Part shown: in pieces, positions 25,801-34,530 of the stretch
How positions within the stretch are numbered: the stretch's first letter is position 1
Layout: every line of letters starts with the position of its first letter
NCBI GenBank assembly: GCA_963802215.1
Contig: CAWDHQ010000001.1
Span: forward strand, 868,001-932,000
Source of the DNA: SHZI01 sp963802215
GTDB taxonomy: Bacteria > Pseudomonadota > Gammaproteobacteria > Steroidobacterales > GCA-2729495
Length of the DNA stretch: 64,000 bases
Reading direction: 5' to 3'
Notes under the pieces: generated by a model
The model's database searches: none
What the model saw: only the letters and a program-made list of their open reading frames with translations
Told to the model about the DNA's origin: nothing
Translations under genes and position numbers: made by a program

Positions 25801-26389
25801 TTTCGGCCGCGAAGCGCACCGCGGCGTGCAGGTAGTCGTCATCCTGCGGGCGCCCGGTGCGCTGCACCTCCACGTAGAAGTCGCCACTGAACCAGGCGCG
25901 AAACTCGGCGGCCGTGCGCTCGGCGAGCGGTCGGGAACCGGCCAGGAGCGTGCGCCCGAGCACACCGTCGCGGCCACCGGAAAGGGCGATGAGGCCCTCG
26001 CCGGCCCCCTCGGCAAGCCAGGCTGCACGCAGCATCGGCAGGCCGCCCTGCTGACCTTCCAGCCAGGCGCGTGTCAGCAGGCGACAGAGATTCCGGTAAC
26101 CCACCTGATTACGGCACAGGAGCACGAGCCTGGCCGGGTCCTGGCGGTCGGCCTGACCCTTGTCGACGGGACCCGCCACCCATACTTCAGCGCCGACGAT
26201 CGGCTGGACACCGGCAGCCAGGGCCGCGCGGTAGAACTTCACCAGGCCGAACAGGTTGCCCTGATCGGTGATCGCCACCGCCGGCATGCTGCCGGCAGCG
26301 GCCGCGGCGACGAGTTCCGGGACGCGCACGACGCTGTCCACCAGCGAATACTCGGTGTGCACATGCAGGTGCACGAATCCCGGTGTCAT
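22898..26389 (-). CDS. dnaE: DNA polymerase III alpha subunit
   Basis: Replicative polymerase, 1163 residues. It has an N-terminal PHP domain (FVHLHVHTEYSLVDSVV), the polymerase active-site motif SMPDFDIDFCMEGRDRV with the catalytic aspartates, the GRGSGAGSLVAWALGITDLDP fingers region, FGYGFNKSHSAAYAVL-like (AGYGFNKSHSAAYA) and a C-terminal OB-fold with clamp-binding region. It belongs to the DnaE1 type. The start overlaps the rnhB stop by four bases. Confidence 0.99.
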   Translation of the reverse strand: MTPGFVHLHVHTEYSLVDSVVRVPELVAAAAAGSMPAVAITDQGNLFGLVKFYRAALAAGVQPIVGAEVWVAGPVDKGQADRQDPARLVLLCRNQVGYRNLCRLLTRAWLEGQQGGLPMLRAAWLAEGAGEGLIALSGGRDGVLGRTLLAGSRPLAERTAAEFRAWFSGDFYVEVQRTGRPQDDDYLHAAVRFAAETGLPVVATNDVRFLTPEEFEAHEARVCIQTGYVLADPGRPRLYSDQQYLRSPAEMAELFADLPEALENTVEIARRCHLALSLGETHLPDFGVPGGTTSDACLRSQSDEGLAARFPAAAPAPGYAERLVTELDVICRMGFASYFLIVADFIRWAREHEIPVGPGRGSGAGSLVAWALGITDLDPIHHDLLFERFLNPERVSMPDFDIDFCMEGRDRVIDYVSERYGRDRVSQIITYGTMAARAVVRDVGRVLGQPYGLVDRIAKLVPNDPGAEVTLDSALAQEAELRELYNQDEDVRSVIDLGRRLEGLVRNAGRHAGGIVIAPRDITEFTPLYQVEGEKFTVTQFDKDDVEAAGLVKFDFLGLRTLTIIDRATRAINAARSAAGEPPIEVPSLRMDDQVTFRLLRACKTTAVFQLESRGMRDLVRRLQPDSFDDLVALVALYRPGPLQSGMVDDFINRKHGGRDQPIDYLHPDLEPVLRGTYGVILYQEQVMQIAQRLAGYSLGEADLLRRAMGKKKPEEMAKQRSIFTDRAADRGTERSRATYIFDLMEKFAGYGFNKSHSAAYAVLTYQTAWLKANHPAAFMAAVMTTEMGDTDSLVVQRRECLALDLNVLPPDINTSVYPFQVEGEKGIRYGLGAIKGVGRGAAEHIVAVREEGGPYRSLQEFCLRAGGQKLGRRPVEALIKAGAFDAFGPNRPSLLAVLPGAMDAADQAAAAASVGQEDLFGAPAARAAGQDSVPELPDWGWGRKLQAERESLGLYLSGHPFDQYRTDQPFITTSSIEALIAERPPVPGEYRGPGREVVIAGLVASVRKRGTRTSIELDDGTGTLEVGFFQEAYDRFRHLLGVHSLVAISGTLRFEEYLDGWRLNAKDVLDLDRIVESRATGLLLRWRADVDRSLSPQLLKSVMERHRPGKCSVSLYYSTGGTQARVALGSDWCVRPTRELRERLSELVGLDGFRFVYEGPRQ

Positions 26390-27000
26390 CGGACGCCGCT
26401 CCAGGAGCCTGGCGTGCCTGCCATGGCAGCCCGCACGGGCGCAAAACTGCGCCGGTGCTCCGGGCAGGGGCCGAGCAGTGCCAGTGCTGCCCTGTGCCCG
26501 GGCGTCGGGTAGCCCTTGTGCTGCCCGAACCCGTAACCCGGGTAGATGGCGTGGAGCCGGTCCATGAGCCCATCCCGATGCACCTTCGCGAGGATGGACG
26601 CGGCGGCAATGGCCTGGCGGAGTCGATCACCGTCCACCACCGTCTCGATGGCGCCCCGGTAACCGAGAAGGCGGGGCGAGCGGTTGCCGTCCACCTCCAC
26701 CCGGGCCGGTACGCCGGACAGGCCCGCGAACGCCCGCTGCATGGCCAGCAGGGTTGCCTGGAGGATATTCAGTTCGTCGATTTCTTCCCGTGAGGCCTCG
26801 CCAAGCGCCCACTCGCGCGCTTCGGTACGAATGCGCAGGGCCGCCTCGGCGCGCTGGGCCGGAGTGAGCTGCTTCGAGTCCCGGACGCCGACAATGGCCT
26901 GGGCGCTCCCGAGGACCACCACCGCAGCCACCACAGGGCCGGCCAGCGGGCCCCTGCCCGCTTCATCGATGCCCGCTACGGTTTCGCCAGCAAGGTTCAC
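26386..27000 (-). CDS. rnhB: Ribonuclease HII
   Basis: Endonuclease that cuts RNA in RNA-DNA hybrids and removes misincorporated ribonucleotides. The 204-residue product carries the acidic site Asp 12-Glu 13 in VAGIDEAGRGPLAGPVVAA, then VRDSKQLTPAQR and the later catalytic Asp in the AILAKVHRD region. The frame extends upstream into lpxB, but GTG 27000 gives the family length and start. It lies between lpxB and dnaE, as in E. coli. Confidence 0.96.
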   Translation of the reverse strand: MNLAGETVAGIDEAGRGPLAGPVVAAVVVLGSAQAIVGVRDSKQLTPAQRAEAALRIRTEAREWALGEASREEIDELNILQATLLAMQRAFAGLSGVPARVEVDGNRSPRLLGYRGAIETVVDGDRLRQAIAAASILAKVHRDGLMDRLHAIYPGYGFGQHKGYPTPGHRAALALLGPCPEHRRSFAPVRAAMAGTPGSWSGVR

Positions 27001-27031
27001 TAGGGGGAGCCATGAGGTGGGTGGAGACAGC

Positions 27032-28189
27032 TCAGCGATTATACGAACCCGGGAGCATGCCAAGCACAACTTCTGCCGCCCGTTCGCTGGCCTGGCGCCG
27101 GAGCACGGCACCCAGCGCGGCGAATCGCTCCCGGAGTCGCGCGCAGTCGCCCGGCGACTCCAGCCACCGCAGCACCTCGGCTCCCAGGGCCGCGGGATTG
27201 GCTGCCGCCTGCAAAAGCTCGGGGACCAGCCGTTCCCCGGCGAGCAGGTTGGGCAGCGCAACGTGCTCCACACGGACGAGGCGCAGGGCCTTCGCGAGGG
27301 CGTACGTCAGCGGCGCGAGGCGATAGGCCACCACCATCGGCCGGTTGATGAGCATCGCCTCCAGGGTTGCCGTGCCCGACGCGAGCAGGACCACGTCGGC
27401 AGCCGCCATGGCGCCCTGGGACTGGCCATCCAGGAGGCGCACGTCGGCAACGCCAGTCGCCTCCGGCCTCCAGAGCCCCTCGAACCGCTGACGGAGGGCG
27501 GGAGTTGCCATGGGCACCACCACCGTCAGGCCTGGAACACGGTCGGCCAGCCAGGCCGCGGTTGCGGCAAAGACGGGCCCAAGGCGCGCCAGCTCGCCAG
27601 CGCGGCTGCCGGGCAGGATCGCAATGACCGGTCTGCCCGCCGGGAGACCAAGGTCCAGCCGGGCGGCACGCCGGTCAGGGTCGGCTGGCAGCTCGTCCGC
27701 CAGAGGGTGGCCTACGAAGCTGGCCGGAACGCCGTGGCCCTGCAGGAAGTCCGCCTCGAAGGGCAGCAGGCACAGTACGTGATCGCAGGCTGCCCGCAAC
27801 ACTTTGACGCGGCCCGGGCGCCAGGCCCAGACGGACGGCGACACGTAGTGTACGGTCCGGAGCCCGGCCCGCCTGGCGCGCCGCTCGACGCGCAGGTTGA
27901 AGTCGGGCGCATCGATGCCGATGTAAAGATCCGGCGGATTCGCAGCAAGCCGCCGCTCGAGCCCGCGCATCACCTCGCGGATACGGGGCAGGTGCCTGAC
28001 CACCTCGGCAAGCCCCATGACCGCGAGCTCCTCGCTGGCCGCCCACGCTTCGCAACCGGCAGCCTGCATGGAGGGGCCGGCGATTCCGGCAAACTGCACG
28101 TCGGGACGGCGGGCGCGCACGGCGGCAATGAGCCCGGCCCCAAGCCGGTCACCCGAGATCTCGCCGGCCACGATGGCGATCCGCGGCAT
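27032..28189 (-). CDS. lpxB: Lipid-A-disaccharide synthase
   Basis: Joins 2,3-diacylglucosamine-1-phosphate to UDP-2,3-diacylglucosamine, forming the lipid A disaccharide at the inner membrane. The 385-residue product begins MPRIAIVAGEISGDRLGAGLI and contains VHYVSPSVWAWRPGRVK, LPFEADFLQ, FVGHPLADE and ILPGSRAGEL typical of the GT19 family, with SGTATLEAMLINRPMVVAYR near the C-terminus. It lies 8 bp after lpxA. Confidence 0.98.
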   Translation of the reverse strand: MPRIAIVAGEISGDRLGAGLIAAVRARRPDVQFAGIAGPSMQAAGCEAWAASEELAVMGLAEVVRHLPRIREVMRGLERRLAANPPDLYIGIDAPDFNLRVERRARRAGLRTVHYVSPSVWAWRPGRVKVLRAACDHVLCLLPFEADFLQGHGVPASFVGHPLADELPADPDRRAARLDLGLPAGRPVIAILPGSRAGELARLGPVFAATAAWLADRVPGLTVVVPMATPALRQRFEGLWRPEATGVADVRLLDGQSQGAMAAADVVLLASGTATLEAMLINRPMVVAYRLAPLTYALAKALRLVRVEHVALPNLLAGERLVPELLQAAANPAALGAEVLRWLESPGDCARLRERFAALGAVLRRQASERAAEVVLGMLPGSYNR

Positions 28190-28197
28190 TGACGCCG

Positions 28198-28974
28198 TCA
28201 GCGAATCAGGCTGCGTTCTGACTTGTCGATGAACTCGACGAGGATCCGCAGCTCGGGCTGCGTCCCGGCGAGCGCCGCGAGGCGGTCACGGGCCTCGGCC
28301 AGCTGGAGTTGTTCGCGGTAGAGGATCCGGTAGGCCTCCTTGAGGTTCCGCAGCTGGTCGGCGGTGAACCCCCGTCGCTTCAGCCCCTCGCTGTTGATGC
28401 CGTGCGGCGCCGTCGGCTGTCCGGCGACCATGACATACGGCGGCACATCACGGGTTACGGCCGCAAAGCCACCAAGGAAGCTGTGCGCGCCCAGCCGGCA
28501 GAACTGGTGGACCGCCGAAAAGCCGCTGCAGATCACGTGGTCGCCCACATGAACGTGCCCCGCCAGGGTCGCGTTGTTGGAGAAAATCACGTCGTTGCCG
28601 ACGATGCAGTCGTGGGCAACATGCACGTAAGCCATGATCCAGTTGTCATCACCAATGCGGGTGACGCCCTGGTCCTGCGCTGTACCGCGATTAATGGTGC
28701 AAAACTCCCGGAAGGTGTTCCGGTCGCCAATGACGAGCTGCGTGGGCTCACCCCGGTACTTCTTGTCCTGGGGATCCTCCCCGATGGACGAAAACTGGAA
28801 TATGCGGTTGTCGCGACCGATGGTGGCCGGCCCCTTGACGACGGCGTGCCCCCCCACGCTGGTGCCTCCACCAATGCGCACCCCGGGACCGATGATCGCA
28901 TAGGGGCCAACGGTGACGCTCTGGTCAAGTTCGGCGCCACTTGCCACGATTGCCGTCGGGTGGATGTCTGTCAC
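28198..28974 (-). CDS. lpxA: UDP-N-acetylglucosamine O-acyltransferase LpxA
   Basis: First enzyme of lipid A synthesis: adds a 3-hydroxyacyl chain to UDP-GlcNAc. The 258-residue product is a left-handed beta-helix with hexapeptide repeats in its first two thirds, the catalytic His in ANNATLAGHVHVGDH-like context (SNNATLAGHVHVGD) and a helical C-terminus (LKRRGFTADQLRNLKEAYR). The start overlaps the lpxD stop by four bases. fabZ, normally between lpxD and lpxA, is absent. Confidence 0.98.
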   Translation of the reverse strand: MTDIHPTAIVASGAELDQSVTVGPYAIIGPGVRIGGGTSVGGHAVVKGPATIGRDNRIFQFSSIGEDPQDKKYRGEPTQLVIGDRNTFREFCTINRGTAQDQGVTRIGDDNWIMAYVHVAHDCIVGNDVIFSNNATLAGHVHVGDHVICSGFSAVHQFCRLGAHSFLGGFAAVTRDVPPYVMVAGQPTAPHGINSEGLKRRGFTADQLRNLKEAYRILYREQLQLAEARDRLAALAGTQPELRILVEFIDKSERSLIR

Positions 28975-30035
28975 GACTTCTGTGATCCGGGTGGGGATGA
29001 TCCGGGCGTGATCAACTCTGCAAGACGCTTTTCCAGGCTACGGACGCGCTTCGCGATCTCGTCCAGCTGGCCAAAGCGCGCCATGTTCCGGCGCCAGCGG
29101 GACAGCTGGTCCGCTGGCGTTCCGCCGCCCGCGTAGACACCTGCCGCACGGATCGAGCCGGTGACGGCGCTACCGCCACCAATGACAACGTCATCGACGA
29201 CAACGATGTGCCCCGCAAAGCCAGCCTGGCCGCCGATGGTGCACCGGGCCCCTATCGTGGTGCTGCCGGCTATGGCTGTCTGGCCTGCTATCACGGTGTG
29301 CTCGCCGATGCGGACATTGTGCCCGACCTGAATCTGGTTATCGAGTTTCACGCCGTTGCCGATGACCGTGTCATCGATGGCGCCGCGGTCGACGGTGGTA
29401 TTGGCCCCGATCTCCACGTCATCGCTCACCTGGACGCTGCCCAGCTGCGGAACCTTGACGTAGGTGCCGTCACGCTCCCGGGCAAATCCGAAACCATCCG
29501 AGCCCAGGACCACTCCCGTGTGGAGGATGCAACGTGCGCCGATACGGACATCGGCGTAGACCGTGACGCCCGGCATGAGCCGCGTGTCCGCTCCCACGGT
29601 AACGCGGTCGCCGAGGATCGTGCGGGGACCCAGGACCACTCGTTCGCCCAGCACGACCCCGTGCCCCAGCACGACGCCCGGACCAATCTCGCAGGAAGGG
29701 GGTATTACGACACCCGAGGGAATGACCGCGGTGGGATGCACGCCGGGCCGAGGCTCCGGTGCCGGATACAGCTCGGCGGCCACACGAGCATAAACCACGT
29801 AAGGATCGCGGGTGACCAGCGCGTCCACTGGACAGCCGGCTGCATCGGCGGGTGCGAGGATGACCGCGGCAGCGCGCGTGTGTGACAGTTGGCCACGATA
29901 GGCGGAGTTGGCGAGGAAGGTCAGGCAGCGGTCATCGGCCGTGCGCAGGGTGGCGACGCGTTCAACGACCTTGTCCGGATCGCCTCTCAGCTCGCAGCCA
30001 TAGCGAACCGCCAACAGTCCAAGACTGACGCGCAT
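28971..30035 (-). CDS. lpxD: UDP-3-O-acylglucosamine N-acyltransferase
   Basis: Third lipid A enzyme, adding the N-linked hydroxyacyl chain. The 354-residue product has an N-terminal uridine-binding domain (CELRGDPDKVVERVATL) and a long hexapeptide-repeat beta-helix (about residues 100-300) with DNQIQVGHNVRIGEHTVIAGQ containing the catalytic His, then a short coiled C-terminus. It starts 16 bp after the skp stop. Confidence 0.97.
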   Translation of the reverse strand: MRVSLGLLAVRYGCELRGDPDKVVERVATLRTADDRCLTFLANSAYRGQLSHTRAAAVILAPADAAGCPVDALVTRDPYVVYARVAAELYPAPEPRPGVHPTAVIPSGVVIPPSCEIGPGVVLGHGVVLGERVVLGPRTILGDRVTVGADTRLMPGVTVYADVRIGARCILHTGVVLGSDGFGFARERDGTYVKVPQLGSVQVSDDVEIGANTTVDRGAIDDTVIGNGVKLDNQIQVGHNVRIGEHTVIAGQTAIAGSTTIGARCTIGGQAGFAGHIVVVDDVVIGGGSAVTGSIRAAGVYAGGGTPADQLSRWRRNMARFGQLDEIAKRVRSLEKRLAELITPGSSPPGSQKS

Positions 30036-30051
30036 ATCAGGCGCCCGACAT

Positions 30052-30606
30052 TCAGGGCTTCGCCGGCGCCTTCGGTGCAGCCGACCCGCTCTGCAGGCCC
30101 TGGAGAACCTGGCTGGTCACGTCCAGCGCCGGATTAACATAGAGACCGTCACTGACGATCAGGTCGTAGCCACCCTGCTTGGCGAAGCCCTCGATCTGCC
30201 GGAGCACGTTGATCCGAAGCTTGCCCAGTTCCTCGTTCTTCCGGTTGTTGAGGTCCTCGCGGAGTTCCTCGATCTGCCGTTGCAGTTCCCGCTCGTCCCT
30301 GCGAAGGTCATTCTCGGCATTGCGCCGCTCATCAGCGCCCATCACGGCACCATCCTTCTGGAACTTGTCGGCGCGATCCTTGAAGGCTTTCTGCTTCGCC
30401 TGCAGGTCCCGCTGACGGGGAGCAAATTCGTTCTCCAGGGCGCGGTTCGCGGCGTTCGCCTGGGGCGACTCGATCAGCAGTCTCTGGACGTTGACGAAGC
30501 CGATCTTCAGCTGCTTCGCCGCCTGGGCATGCACCATCGGCGGAATGAAGAGCGAGGTGGCTGCAAGCATGACGAGGAGAGGGGTGATTTTCTTCACGGA
30601 GGACAT
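30052..30606 (-). CDS. skp: Periplasmic chaperone Skp (OmpH family)
   Basis: Trimeric chaperone that carries unfolded outer-membrane proteins across the periplasm to BamA. The 184-residue product has a cleavable signal peptide (residues about 1-28, ending VHAQA), the KIGFVNVQRLLIESPQ family start, and a long charged coiled-coil arm (QAKQKAFKDRADKFQKDG through ELQRQIEELREDLNNRKNEEL). It lies 35 bp after bamA. Confidence 0.95.
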   Translation of the reverse strand: MSSVKKITPLLVMLAATSLFIPPMVHAQAAKQLKIGFVNVQRLLIESPQANAANRALENEFAPRQRDLQAKQKAFKDRADKFQKDGAVMGADERRNAENDLRRDERELQRQIEELREDLNNRKNEELGKLRINVLRQIEGFAKQGGYDLIVSDGLYVNPALDVTSQVLQGLQSGSAAPKAPAKP

Positions 30607-30635
30607 CTCTTTACCTTGCCTTGATACCTGAACAG

Positions 30636-30653
30636 TCGCGCCTAGAAGGCGCC
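30636..30653 (-). repeat. Hairpin at the bamA 3' end, REP-like
   Basis: On the minus strand GGCGCC-TTCT-AGGCGCGA spans the bamA stop codon. The core GCGCCTT...AGGCGCGAC is close to the second half of the REP elements at 11,559-11,651 but lacks the leading GTAG. It could be a decayed REP or an independent hairpin. Confidence 0.45.
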
Positions 30654-33059
30654 ACCAATGGAGAACTGGAAACGCTCAGTCTCGTCGCCGTAGAGGGTAT
30701 CGGTTCCATCTTCGGCGTTGAGGGGGAACGCATAGCTGAAGCGGAACAGGCCAAGCGGGGCCAGCCATTGCGCGGCGATTCCGACCGATTGCTTCAGCTC
30801 GCCAGCATCGAAATCATACTCGATCGGATTGAGCCGTGTTTTGTCGTAGAACTGGACGTCGCCCAGCGAAAATACGTTACCAATGTCGAAGAACAGCGAA
30901 AACCGGGCCTTACTCTGCCATTTTTCAGGCATCGGCAGCAGGAATTCCGCCTGGCCGGCGATCAGAGTATCCCCGCCATAGGGGTTCCCGAAGTCGTCCT
31001 TGGGCCCGAGCTCATTCTCCGCGAAACCGCGGATGGTATCGGGACCGCCGCCGAAGTAGTTCTTGTAGGGGGGCAGCGAAGTCGTGTCACCCAGTGCAGC
31101 GCCATACCCGAGATCCACGTTGAACAGCATGGTGGCCCACCGCGCCAGGGGCCAGTACTGCTGGAAGTTGTAATTGACGGTGAAGTACTCGACGTCGCTT
31201 CCGGGAATTGTGGCATTGGCCACCAGCCGGTGCCGGGCACCGCGGTCGGCGAACAGCGCGCGATTGCGGCTGTCAAACACCCACCCGGCCAGGAGTTCGA
31301 AGGTGTCGAACTTCGTCGTGTAGATGGCACCACCCGTCACGAAGCTGGTTTCGGTGTCGCCGTTGTTCCGCACCCACTCCTGGGCCTGCCGGCTGCTGAA
31401 GCTGTCCGACAGCAGTTCGGCACTCTGCCAGGTGCCGCCGAAGATCAGGCGCTGGAACTCGGTGACCGGATAGCTGTACTCGACGGAGGCAGAAAGTGTC
31501 TTCGTGGAGAAATCCGACGCCTCTGAAGTGAATTGGGTGATGTCCCGGTAAGTCAGGCTGATCGTGCGACTCACCTCGTTGATGGTCGTGTAGGGGTCCG
31601 TAAAGGCCATGCTGTAGACGGTGCGGAACTCGCCGGTGTTGATGTCCGCCTGGACGCGATTGCCACTGCCCATGAAATTGGTGTGGATGAAACTGCCGTT
31701 CAGGATCAGCTTCTGGGATTCGGAGTAGCCGACACCGCCACCGAACTGGCCAGGCAAGCCCTCGGTGATGTCGAAATCCAGGTCGACGAGGTCCGGAGTG
31801 CCGGGCACCGGGTTGGTGGTCTCCTCGACCTTTTCCACATAGGGCAACCGCTGCAGCCGGATTTTCGAGCGCTCCAGCCGGCTGTTGGACAGGTAGCCAC
31901 CCTCGAATTGGCGCATTTCCCTCCGGAACACCTCGTCATTGACGGAGGACGTGCCGTTGAAGTTGATCCGGCGCACGTAGACCCTGTTCTTGGGCTCGAC
32001 GTACAGCGTGACGGCAGCTGTCTTCGCCTCCCGGTCGAGCTCGGGAACCGGCTCTACCGTCGCGAAGGCGTACCCCTCCTCCGACAGCCTGAGACGAATC
32101 AGGTCGGCACTCTGGGTGATCAGCTGCTGGGAATACGTCTGGCCGGGTTTGACCCGCACGAAGGGATTGAGCTGGGCTTCCGGGAGCACCAGCTCGCCGC
32201 CCAGCCGGACATCGCTGACCTTGTACCGGTCACCCTCCTGCAGATTGATGGTGACGAAGATGTCGCGCTTGTCCGGCGAAATCGCCACCTGGGTGGATTC
32301 GACGCCGAAGTCAGCGAATCCCCGGTCCATGTAGAAGGACCGGAGTTTTTCCAGGTCGCCTGAGAGCGCCTCACGGGAATACCGGTCGTCCTGGCGGATG
32401 AAGGACAGCCAGTTGGGGGTCTTCAGCTCGAACCGCTCGAGGAGATCCTCGTCGGAAAAACTCCTGTTTCCGACGAGGTTGATCTGCCTGATCCGGGCCC
32501 GGTCCCCTTCCTTGATCGTGATGGCTATGTCTACCTTGTTGTCGGGCAACTCCTTGACCTCGGCCTCGACTGAGGCCGAGTACTTGCCACGACTGAAGTA
32601 CTGGTCGATCAGCGATTGCTCGACTTCGTCCAGGACCGACTGGTTGAACGTCCTTCCCTTCTTGAGGCCGATGCGGGCCAGGGGCTCCTGGAGGTCCTCG
32701 GTCTTGATGTCCTTGTTGCCGGTTATCGTGAAGTCCGAAATCGAGGGCCGCTCGGCGACGGCGACCACCAGCGTGCCGTTATCCCAGCGGATTTCCACGT
32801 CACGGAAGAATCCGGTGCCGTAAACCGCGCGGATGGCCTCCCGGATCCGGGCCTGGTCCACCCGGTCGCCGATATTCACGGGCAGGTAATTGAAGACCGT
32901 GCCCTCCGCGATGCGCTGGAGGCCCTCGACGCGAATGCCGCGGACGATGAGCGCTTCCTCCTGCGCCAGGACTGGCCCTGAAATGGCCGAGCAGATCGTG
33001 AGCAGAAAGGCAGCCAGCAGGCTGCAAACAGGGGCTCCAGGCGCCACTCTCAATTGCAT
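30642..33059 (-). CDS. bamA: Outer membrane protein assembly factor BamA
   Basis: Core of the BAM complex that folds beta-barrel proteins into the outer membrane. The 805-residue product has a signal peptide (cleavage near VLAQE), five POTRA domains (about residues 33-430, the first beginning LIVRGIRVEGLQRI), and a C-terminal 16-stranded barrel with the conserved DTIRGFAENELGP (the RGF/Y lid-loop motif) and terminal Phe (FQFSIGGAF). It lies 6 bp after rseP and is followed by skp, the conserved envelope-assembly order. Confidence 0.99.
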   Translation of the reverse strand: MQLRVAPGAPVCSLLAAFLLTICSAISGPVLAQEEALIVRGIRVEGLQRIAEGTVFNYLPVNIGDRVDQARIREAIRAVYGTGFFRDVEIRWDNGTLVVAVAERPSISDFTITGNKDIKTEDLQEPLARIGLKKGRTFNQSVLDEVEQSLIDQYFSRGKYSASVEAEVKELPDNKVDIAITIKEGDRARIRQINLVGNRSFSDEDLLERFELKTPNWLSFIRQDDRYSREALSGDLEKLRSFYMDRGFADFGVESTQVAISPDKRDIFVTINLQEGDRYKVSDVRLGGELVLPEAQLNPFVRVKPGQTYSQQLITQSADLIRLRLSEEGYAFATVEPVPELDREAKTAAVTLYVEPKNRVYVRRINFNGTSSVNDEVFRREMRQFEGGYLSNSRLERSKIRLQRLPYVEKVEETTNPVPGTPDLVDLDFDITEGLPGQFGGGVGYSESQKLILNGSFIHTNFMGSGNRVQADINTGEFRTVYSMAFTDPYTTINEVSRTISLTYRDITQFTSEASDFSTKTLSASVEYSYPVTEFQRLIFGGTWQSAELLSDSFSSRQAQEWVRNNGDTETSFVTGGAIYTTKFDTFELLAGWVFDSRNRALFADRGARHRLVANATIPGSDVEYFTVNYNFQQYWPLARWATMLFNVDLGYGAALGDTTSLPPYKNYFGGGPDTIRGFAENELGPKDDFGNPYGGDTLIAGQAEFLLPMPEKWQSKARFSLFFDIGNVFSLGDVQFYDKTRLNPIEYDFDAGELKQSVGIAAQWLAPLGLFRFSYAFPLNAEDGTDTLYGDETERFQFSIGGAF

Positions 33060-33065
33060 TGGGGA

Positions 33066-34433
33066 TCAGCCGAGCAGTCGGGAGAGGTCGTTGTAGAATG
33101 CGAAGCTCATCAGGACCAGCAGGAAGCCGATACCTATCTGCTGGCCAATCACCTGGGCACGCTCCGAGAGCGGACCGCCCTTCAGGGATTCCGCCAGGGT
33201 GTAGACGATCTGCCCCCCGTCCAGCATGGGCACCGGCAGAAGGTTGAGCACACCGAGACTGATACTGACAATCGCCAGAAAGCTGAGAAATGCCGACGCA
33301 CCAATGCTGGCGCTCATGCCCGCGTACTGGGCGATGTTGATCGGCCCGCTGATGTTCTTGGGTGACACATCACCAACGACCATGCGCCAGATCATGCGCA
33401 GTGTAAGCGCGCTCATTTCCCAGGTCTTGGCTGTGGCGCGAACCAGGGCATCGACAGGGCCATAGCGCTCTTCGGCCTGCATCGCCGCGAGCAGGTCCTC
33501 CGGAAGTCGCACCGCGGCGCCAATGCGCCCGATGCGGCCATCCGCTGCCTGCTCGGAAGCCACCTCCACGGCAAGCTTCACTTCCGTCTCGCCCCGTCGC
33601 ACCGTGACATCAAGGCGCTCGCCGGGGCGAGCGCGCACGATCTTGACCCACTCCATCCAGGTCGCAATTGGCTTGCCATCAGCCATCAGGATCCGGTCGC
33701 CGGGCTGGAAGCCACCAGCTTCAGCCGCACCCCCTGGCGTGAGCTCGCCAATCACCGGCTCCGGTTCCGGAGACCACGGTTCAAGGCCCAGACGGGCAAA
33801 GAGCTGGCCGGGCTCGGTGAGCTCGGATTCCCGGCCCGCCGTACGCAACGAGACCGGGCGCTCGTTGCCAGTGCCGTCGTCGAGAATGAGGCCGATCGCG
33901 CCATCGGCCAGCATGCCATCGAGCATGGCAACCGTGGCACCCTCCCAGGTGAAGACACGTCGGTCCCCGACGGCCACGATCGTGTCGCCTTCACGCAGCC
34001 CGGCAGCAGCTGCCATGGAACCGGCTTCTACGTTGCCCACGACCGGCTTCATGCCCGGCACGCCGGAGATGAACATCACCGTGTACGCCAGGATCGCAAA
34101 CAGCAGGTTGAACGCGGGACCGGCAGACAGGATTGCAATGCGCGAAGCAGCGGACTGCCGGTTGAAGGCCCGTCCCCGCTCCGTGAACGTCACCGCGCAG
34201 TCCCGCTCGTCGAGCAGCTTCACGTAGCCGCCCAGGGGAATCGCCGACAGGCAGTACTCCGTCTGGTCCGGGCCCGAGCGCCGCGACCAGAGGACACGAC
34301 CGAAACCGATGGAATAGCGGAGGACCTTGACCCCGAGCAGGCGGGCAACGATGTAGTGCCCATACTCGTGGATTGCGACGAGCAGGCCGATGGCCACCAC
34401 GAACGCCAGGAGGGACGTCAGGATCTGTGACAT
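33066..34433 (-). CDS. rseP: Site-2 zinc protease RseP
   Basis: Intramembrane metalloprotease that cleaves RseA within the membrane to release sigma-E. The 455-residue product has the zinc motif HEYGH (residues 22-26), two periplasmic PDZ domains (about 125-300), and the C-terminal membrane LDG motif (LNLLPVPMLDGGQIVY). Its substrate RseA is encoded at the left edge of this window. dxr, usually just upstream, is not here; cdsA precedes it instead. Confidence 0.98.
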   Translation of the reverse strand: MSQILTSLLAFVVAIGLLVAIHEYGHYIVARLLGVKVLRYSIGFGRVLWSRRSGPDQTEYCLSAIPLGGYVKLLDERDCAVTFTERGRAFNRQSAASRIAILSAGPAFNLLFAILAYTVMFISGVPGMKPVVGNVEAGSMAAAAGLREGDTIVAVGDRRVFTWEGATVAMLDGMLADGAIGLILDDGTGNERPVSLRTAGRESELTEPGQLFARLGLEPWSPEPEPVIGELTPGGAAEAGGFQPGDRILMADGKPIATWMEWVKIVRARPGERLDVTVRRGETEVKLAVEVASEQAADGRIGRIGAAVRLPEDLLAAMQAEERYGPVDALVRATAKTWEMSALTLRMIWRMVVGDVSPKNISGPINIAQYAGMSASIGASAFLSFLAIVSISLGVLNLLPVPMLDGGQIVYTLAESLKGGPLSERAQVIGQQIGIGFLLVLMSFAFYNDLSRLLG

Positions 34434-34530
34434 GGCGCGAATCTTAAGGCATTACGCCGAAGCTTGCCGCGAAGACCGCGCAGGATGGGGCCCGTCCGGG
34501 CAACATCTGGCGCAGCACCGCAGCGAGCAG

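Noticed and set aside
26386..27273. RNase HII starting inside lpxB
   Set aside because: The added residues match no family member and GTG 27000 gives the normal length.
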